Program-made: the position numbers and the translations under genes
Notes under the pieces: model-generated
Seen by the model: only the letters and a program-made list of their open reading frames with translations
The model's database searches: none
Told to the model about the DNA's origin: nothing
Part shown: in pieces, positions 59,494 through 64,000 of the stretch
Numbering within the stretch: position 1 is the first letter of the stretch
How the letters are laid out: every line of letters starts with the position of its first letter
Assembly: GCA_963839515.1 (NCBI GenBank)
Contig: CAWIVN010000013.1
Coordinates: forward strand, 62,001-126,000
DNA: 64,000 nucleotides
Reading direction: 5' to 3'
Origin: Fredericiella sp963839515
Lineage (GTDB): Bacteria > Chloroflexota > Anaerolineae > Caldilineales > Caldilineaceae

Positions 59494-60675
59494 TTAGATC
59501 ATGCGCTCTTCAGCCGCGGCGATGGCGGCGGCTTCCGTGTCGTTGGCCGCGGCGGTGACTGCTGCCTCCAGCGGTGAGTCTGCATCGGCTGCAGTTTTCC
59601 CCTTCTCCTTGGCCTCTCGCTCCCTGGCCGCCTCTTCCATCCGCTCGGCGATCACGGCGGGTACGCCGTCAGTCTCCAGGGGCACGCTCATCTTCCAGGC
59701 GATGGCGGCGTCCTCGTCACTGAGCATGCCTTCCTCGTTGAGGATACGCACGATCGTGTCGAGCGTCTTCTGGCCATGGGTACGGCCTTTCTTGTCGTTG
59801 GTCACAGGCGTCACCATGTCAAAGTAGTTGCCCTTGCCGTTGTGGCTGAACTGACCCAGGCAGATCATGTCGATCTTGCCGTCGGCCATGGCGGAATTCC
59901 AGGGTGACTGAGGCAGGATTGGCCAACGCCCGGCGAAGAAGACGCTGCCGAGGGCCTGGAGTGGGTCGGCTACGCCGTAGAGGTGCCAGAGGTGATCCAC
60001 CTTCAGGAGGCCAGGGTCGTCGGACAGCATGCCGCCGATCGAGATGACGTAGATGGGGCCGGGCAGGCCGGCCAGGTATCCCACGGAACCGACTGCGATC
60101 TGGCCGCCGCCACTCCAGCCGAGCATGATGATGGGCTTGCTGCTGCGCGGGCGCATGCCGTGGCGCAGCAAGCCGGTGTAGACCTCATTGGCGATGCCCA
60201 GATTGTAGACGGGGCCATAACGGCGGTCGGCCGAGACGAACAATTGGAAGGCATTGCGCAGGTTGATCACCATGGTCATGATCGCCAGCTTGCTGCCGGG
60301 GGTCTGGCCAATCTTCTCCAACGTACGCCAGATCCAGGAGAAGCCGCGCTGGCCGGTCAAGCCGTTGTTGGTGACAGAGTAGGGATAGATATCGCTGATG
60401 ATCTCGGCCTTTGACAGGCGCTTGCGCAGACCGTCAATAAACGGGTATTCCTCGGCCGGTACGGAGTTGCCCGAGATGGCGCCGATGCCCGACAGGTAGA
60501 CCAGGTAGAAGTCCGCTTCCGGCTCGGTGTTAGCGGCGGCCTCCGCTTCTGCCAACTCGTTCTTTTTGGGGGGCTTAGCGCCCCAGCCGGCCCACCAGCC
60601 CAACGATTCCATCGGCGCGAGGGCCGCCGAGACAAAGATCAGGGCAAAGAGCCCGACGATGAGCAAACCGATCAT
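59494..60675 (-). CDS. Membrane-anchored alpha/beta hydrolase-like protein
   Basis: A 393-residue protein with an N-terminal membrane anchor (1-20, 'IGLLIVGLFALIFVSAALAP') and an alpha/beta-hydrolase core. The nucleophile elbow is 'IIMLGWSGGGQIAVGSVGYL' (GxSxGG), preceded by 'DFYLVYLSGIGAISGNSVPA' as first strand. The C-terminus is a charged, Ala/Glu-rich helical tail. The family is not one I can name. Its ATG overlaps the upstream gene stop by four bases (ATGA), so the two proteins are made together and may form a membrane complex. Confidence 0.78.
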   Translation of the reverse strand: MIGLLIVGLFALIFVSAALAPMESLGWWAGWGAKPPKKNELAEAEAAANTEPEADFYLVYLSGIGAISGNSVPAEEYPFIDGLRKRLSKAEIISDIYPYSVTNNGLTGQRGFSWIWRTLEKIGQTPGSKLAIMTMVINLRNAFQLFVSADRRYGPVYNLGIANEVYTGLLRHGMRPRSSKPIIMLGWSGGGQIAVGSVGYLAGLPGPIYVISIGGMLSDDPGLLKVDHLWHLYGVADPLQALGSVFFAGRWPILPQSPWNSAMADGKIDMICLGQFSHNGKGNYFDMVTPVTNDKKGRTHGQKTLDTIVRILNEEGMLSDEDAAIAWKMSVPLETDGVPAVIAERMEEAAREREAKEKGKTAADADSPLEAAVTAAANDTEAAAIAAAEERMI

Positions 60676-61367
60676 TTGGCGCCTCCCTCAGAAGTCGGGA
60701 CCGGTAACTGGTCGACGCTGGCGCCGCTAAAGTGCAGCAGGATGTCCTCGGCCGTAGATTCGAGCTTGGAGCCGGAGACCATCTGGAAGACCTTGTTGCG
60801 CAGGGCAACGATGGGGCGGCCGATGGTATTGGTGACGGCAAGGCTGACCAACCAGCCAAGCACGACGCAGGTCAGTGCGCCCCAGAAGCCAATCTTGAAC
60901 TGGTATTCGACGATAGCCATCAGGATCAGCAAGCTCCAGACGTTGAGCACCTTGCCGATGAACGGTCCCATCCAGGGGATGAGGACAAGAAAGCCGAACA
61001 CAAGGGGCGCGGTGCTCAAGCCTACCATACGCACGAACTGGCCCCAAGGCGGGTTTATCTCGAATAGAATGCGCCCGATCACATACACGGTGAGGCCCCA
61101 CACGAAGTAGCTGATAATGAAGACCAGACCATTGGTGATCAAGCTGATGACGAAACGGCTCTTGCGCACACGGTTGATAAAGAGGACCGCGCTCTGGCCC
61201 AACAGCGTGGAGGCGCCGGCCAGAAAGACTATGCCGACGACTACCCAAACCGACTGGGGATACTGTTCTACAAACTGAAATACTCCCGGATCCAGGCGCA
61301 ATGCATGCGTGATGCCGCCCCAGAGATACGCAAAGTAGCGAAGCAACTCACTAAAGAATCCTGTCAT
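60672..61367 (-). CDS. Yip1-like polytopic membrane protein
   Basis: A 231-residue membrane protein with about five segments ('SVWVVVGIVFLAGASTLLG', 'GLVFIISYFVWGLTVYVIG', 'LSTAPLVFGFLVLIPWMGPF', 'LLILMAIVEYQFKIGFWGAL', 'VVLGWLVSLAVT'), resembling the Yip1/YIF domain. Family proteins often partner with other membrane enzymes; the function here is unknown. It is the first gene of the two-gene operon with the anchored hydrolase, coupled by an ATGA overlap. The C-terminal 35 residues are cytoplasmic and acidic. Confidence 0.75.
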   Translation of the reverse strand: MTGFFSELLRYFAYLWGGITHALRLDPGVFQFVEQYPQSVWVVVGIVFLAGASTLLGQSAVLFINRVRKSRFVISLITNGLVFIISYFVWGLTVYVIGRILFEINPPWGQFVRMVGLSTAPLVFGFLVLIPWMGPFIGKVLNVWSLLILMAIVEYQFKIGFWGALTCVVLGWLVSLAVTNTIGRPIVALRNKVFQMVSGSKLESTAEDILLHFSGASVDQLPVPTSEGGAK

Positions 61368-61569
61368 GGTGGTACGGTCCTTTCTTATGTGTCAATCGAT
61401 CACAGTGTAACAACTTTTGTGAACTTTTCCTACACCCTTTTGCAGCAAATCGATGTACGCCGTGTAATGGAGGCTGTGTTACACTGCGGGTGTACGCAAT
61501 CAACCGCGGATTGGTGCATTATCTCCTGCCGTCCGTACGATTGTCTATCCTCACTTTTCTGGGAACAAC

Positions 61570-62478
61570 ATGGCAAACCCAACTCAACATCTGGCACCTT
61601 TATCAAAGCCCGCGACTAGCTACGAAGAGGCGATGGCGCGGGTACAAGCGCTGCAGGCCAAAGACGGGCCGGACGTCCGCGACGACAGCTGCACGCGTCT
61701 CTGGTCACAGGGTAACAAGGTCGAGCACGTGCTGGTGTACTATCACGGCTACACTAACGCTCCGCCGCAGTTTAAGCTCTTGGGCGAAGACCTGTGCAAG
61801 CAGGGCTACAACGTGCTGGTGGCGCGCCTTCCGTATCACGGCCTCAAGGACCCGCTCACGACCGAACAGTCGAAGATGAAGGCTGAAGACATGGCAGCTC
61901 TCACACAGGAGACGGTCGACATTGCCCAGGGCTTGGGCGAGAAGGTAACGATTGCGGGGTTGTCGGCGGGCGGCGTCATGGCCGCCTGGGCGGCGCAGTT
62001 CCGCGCGGATGTCGACCTGGCAGTGGTCATGGGACCGGCCTTTGGCCTGCCGTTTGTGCCGGCATGGGTTAGCTCATTGGCGTGTGGTTTGATTGGTATT
62101 CTCCCGAACTTCTACATCTGGTGGGACCCACGCGTCAAGGAAAAGATTGTGGGTCCGGCGCATGCCTACCCGCGTTTCAGCACCAAGGGGCTGGCGGAAA
62201 CGTTTCGCCTGGGCAACGAGGTGCGCTCAGCGGCCAAGAGTACGAAGCCGGCTGCCCGCCAGATCCAGGTCATCCTGAGCGACTTCGATACCGCTATTCA
62301 CCTGCCGACAGCCAAGAAGGTGGCCGAGCAATGGCGAGAGCACGGTGCCAACGTATCCGTCTACACGTTCGCCAAGGACCTCAAGATCTGGCACGACATG
62401 ATCGACCCCGAACAATCCACGCAGCAGATCGACGTCGTCTACCCGGTCGTCCTGCCGCTGCTGACACAGAACCCGTAG
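61570..62478 (+). CDS. Alpha/beta hydrolase (carboxylesterase-like)
   Basis: A soluble hydrolase of 302 residues. Oxyanion-side 'VLVYYHGYTNAPPQFKLLGE' is followed by 'YNVLVARLPYHG', the nucleophile elbow 'VTIAGLSAGGVMAAWAAQF', an Asp in 'VILSDFDTAIHLPTA' and the catalytic His in 'LKIWHDMIDPEQ'. This resembles monoacylglycerol lipase/carboxylesterase Est30-type enzymes. The gene is monocistronic, diverging from the Yip1 operon across 202 bp in which no clear promoter was assigned. GGGAA precedes the ATG weakly. Confidence 0.88.
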   Translation: MANPTQHLAPLSKPATSYEEAMARVQALQAKDGPDVRDDSCTRLWSQGNKVEHVLVYYHGYTNAPPQFKLLGEDLCKQGYNVLVARLPYHGLKDPLTTEQSKMKAEDMAALTQETVDIAQGLGEKVTIAGLSAGGVMAAWAAQFRADVDLAVVMGPAFGLPFVPAWVSSLACGLIGILPNFYIWWDPRVKEKIVGPAHAYPRFSTKGLAETFRLGNEVRSAAKSTKPAARQIQVILSDFDTAIHLPTAKKVAEQWREHGANVSVYTFAKDLKIWHDMIDPEQSTQQIDVVYPVVLPLLTQNP

Positions 62479-62485
62479 CCGTTTC

Positions 62486-62562
62486 GGAGCGCAGGCGTCC
62501 GCCGACGCTTGCGCCGGAGCCTGCTTTTTGCTCGAGGATGCAGGCGAGGACGCCTGCGCTCC
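62486..62562. repeat. Large perfect inverted repeat
   Basis: GGAGCGCAGGCGTCC (62486-62500) is the exact reverse complement of 62548-62562. The loop contains CTTTTTG. It lies right after the esterase stop, so it may act as terminator, but its form is unlike the other repeats in the window. Confidence 0.7.
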
Positions 62563-62600
62563 TTGTGGATCTTCGATATGCTCAAAATTGCAGATCACTT

Positions 62601-62628
62601 TTGACAAAGCCTGCAATCATGTTACACT
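62601..62628 (+). promoter_or_regulatory. Promoter of the spermidine/putrescine-type ABC operon
   Basis: TTGACA (62601-62606), 16-bp spacer, TACACT (62623-62628), leaving a leader of about 105 nt. Confidence 0.7.
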
Positions 62629-62738
62629 GCGTAAAATTTCTCCCAACCATGTCTGCCCCATGACGCTTGAGACTACTTGTTGGCGCCCGACGCCAACCCC
62701 TCTGTACCACACAAGTTATCTGACGGAGGCGCCCGCCA

Positions 62739-63839
62739 ATGGCTGATATTGCCGTTGCGCTGCAAAATGTCTGGAAGCGTTTCCCGGGCCCCGCGGGGGA
62801 AACGGTCGTCGCAGTAAAGGATATCTCCCTGAAAATTAACGATGGTGAGTTCTTCGCCTTGCTTGGCCCCTCTGGCTGCGGCAAGACGACGACGCTGCGC
62901 ATGATCGCCGGCTTTGAACTGCCGACCGAGGGTGAGATCTATATCCACGGCCGCGCCATGGGGCGCACGCCGCCTTATCAGCGCCCCGTCAACACAGTCT
63001 TCCAGAGCTATGCCCTCTTTCCACACATGACAATCGGCGAAAATGTGGCCTTTGGCTTGGAGATGAAGAAGGTTTCCAAGACGGAAGCCCAGAAGCGCGT
63101 GACAGAAGCGCTGGAGATGGTGCGGTTGCCAGGCTACGAACGGCGCAAGCCAAAGCAGCTTTCCGGCGGCCAGCAGCAGCGCGTGGCGCTGGCGCGTGCC
63201 CTCGTCAACCGGCCGGAAGTGCTGCTGTTGGACGAACCCCTGGGCGCGCTCGACCTCAAGCTGCGCAAGGAAATGCAGATCGAATTGAAGAAACTGCAGC
63301 GCGAGGTCGGCATCACCTTTGTCTTTGTGACACACGACCAGGAAGAGGCGCTGACCATGAGCGACCGCATTGCGGTCATGTCGCAGGGTGTGGCGTTGCA
63401 GGTAGGCGATGCCAACGATATCTACGAGCATCCCAACTGCAAATTCGTGGCCGATTTCATTGGCGACACCAACTTTCTGGATGGCAGAATCGTCGAGAAG
63501 GACGGCCACAAGGTGCGAGTGGATCTTGATGCGGGTGGCGGCATTTGGGCCACTACACCGCAGCCGATCGAGACGGGGCGCAATGTAAGCATCACGGTGC
63601 GACCCGAAAAAATGCACATCCGCCCCGGCAGCGTGAGCAACGGCAACGAACTGCGTGGCCAGGTGACAAGTGTGGTCTACATCGGCACTGATACGCATTA
63701 TGGCGTTACACTGGCCAACGGCCAGGAAGTGCGCGTGCGCGAGCAGAACTCGTCGGCGGATTCACGCCTGCTGGCCAAGGAAGGTGACGCCACCACCATC
63801 CACTTTACATCCGAAGCCGCGCGTGTGTTGACGGAGTAG
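62739..63839 (+). CDS. potA: Spermidine/putrescine-type ABC transporter ATP-binding protein
   Basis: An ABC ATPase of 366 residues. Walker A 'LLGPSGCGKTTTLRMIAGFE', the signature 'QLSGGQQQRVALARALVNRP', Walker B 'VLLLDEPLGALDLKLRKEMQ' and switch His in 'TFVFVTHDQEEALTMSDRIA' are all intact. A C-terminal TOBE domain (about 275-366) follows, typical of PotA/FbpC-type importers. GGAGG lies 9 bp before the ATG. A permease gene starts 3 bp after the stop. Polyamine specificity is likely from similarity but not proven. Confidence 0.92.
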   Translation: MADIAVALQNVWKRFPGPAGETVVAVKDISLKINDGEFFALLGPSGCGKTTTLRMIAGFELPTEGEIYIHGRAMGRTPPYQRPVNTVFQSYALFPHMTIGENVAFGLEMKKVSKTEAQKRVTEALEMVRLPGYERRKPKQLSGGQQQRVALARALVNRPEVLLLDEPLGALDLKLRKEMQIELKKLQREVGITFVFVTHDQEEALTMSDRIAVMSQGVALQVGDANDIYEHPNCKFVADFIGDTNFLDGRIVEKDGHKVRVDLDAGGGIWATTPQPIETGRNVSITVRPEKMHIRPGSVSNGNELRGQVTSVVYIGTDTHYGVTLANGQEVRVREQNSSADSRLLAKEGDATTIHFTSEAARVLTE

Positions 63840-63842
63840 GCC

Positions 63843-64000
63843 ATGCTGCAGAAACTGCGCGAGAATCGCTCACTCCAAGGTATCCTCCTGATGACACCCA
63901 CCATGATCATCATGGTGGCGTTGTTGATTATCCCGCTTGTGCTGACGGTGATCACCAGCTTTGGGCAGCGCGATCCTGACGGCAACGTGATCTACACGTT
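63843..64000 (+). CDS. ABC transporter permease, PotB-like (3' end outside window)
   Basis: The first 52 residues of a permease: 'MLQKLRENRSLQGILLM' followed by the first membrane segment 'TMIIMVALLIIPLVLTVITS' and 'FGQRDPDGNVIYT'. This matches the start of PotB-type permeases. It begins three bases after potA and is clearly in its operon. Confidence 0.85.
   Translation, partial: MLQKLRENRSLQGILLMTPTMIIMVALLIIPLVLTVITSFGQRDPDGNVIYT

Noticed and set aside
61380..61569. Promoter for the esterase from the TACACT at 61481
   Set aside because: No acceptable -35 at 15-19 bp; left unassigned. The rest of this gap shows nothing definite.

Overview
The window is a GC-rich bacterial chromosome segment. 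The gene types suggest a member of the Chloroflexota (Anaerolineae/Caldilineae-like): long PT-rich lamin-tail exoproteins, CHAT/nSTAND/beta-propeller giants, many sugar and amino-acid ABC systems, type-2 MenC and intergenic palindromes. The assignment is inferred from gene content only; no rRNA or tRNA gene was seen. An exact 16-bp parS centromere site next to the primary sigma factor gene makes it likely that the segment lies in the origin-proximal part of the chromosome.

Layout. 1-7.0 kb: a sugar uptake and catabolism cluster (SIS-domain protein, lipoprotein binding protein, two permeases, FGGY kinase, sugar isomerase/epimerase) with no ATPase gene of its own. 7.1-11.6 kb: a small unknown protein, then on the minus strand clpS, a molybdopterin-fold protein and a Nudix hydrolase in one tight operon, a crotonase lacking both catalytic glutamates, and a zinc-ribbon methyltransferase preceded by a strong promoter and an immediate terminator. 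11.8-13.2 kb: the primary sigma factor, parS and a perfect terminator. 13.2-17.1 kb: a class C-like group II intron inserted directly behind that terminator; its reverse transcriptase is split by a 2.0-kb serine-recombinase element and also carries an in-frame stop. 17.3-28.9 kb: a lamin-tail exoprotein, a lipoyl/NeuD fusion, an FAD oxidoreductase, an amidase, a canonical crotonase, a phosphohexomutase and MenC.

29-36 kb: a minus-strand pair comprising a 1684-aa CHAT-nSTAND-TM-beta-propeller protein and a secreted partner, the best candidate here for a stress or defence signalling system. 36-41 kb: a Nudix enzyme, an astacin-like protease with seven near-identical lectin-type repeats, a YbaY-like protein and an SDR. 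40.4-48.7 kb: an envelope glycosylation region with a CsbB/Dpm1-type glycosyltransferase followed by a YfhO-flippase fusion, and a second polytopic glycosyltransferase. 48.7-53.6 kb: kynureninase, alpha-L-rhamnosidase and kynurenine formamidase. 53.7-64 kb: gamma carbonic anhydrase, a lone amino-acid ABC permease, a META-domain exoprotein, pdxST, a membrane-anchored hydrolase with a Yip1-like partner, an esterase, and the start of a spermidine/putrescine-type ABC operon that runs off the end.

Two families of intergenic palindromes are scattered through the window. One has the core GTGCC(TG/AG)GCTCG paired with CGAGCGAGGCAC (seven copies); the other has a CACCTCC/GGAGGTG core. Start codons were moved to the best ribosome-binding site where the longest reading frame was unlikely. 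At least one gene (22136-23518) appears to be transcribed as a leaderless mRNA.
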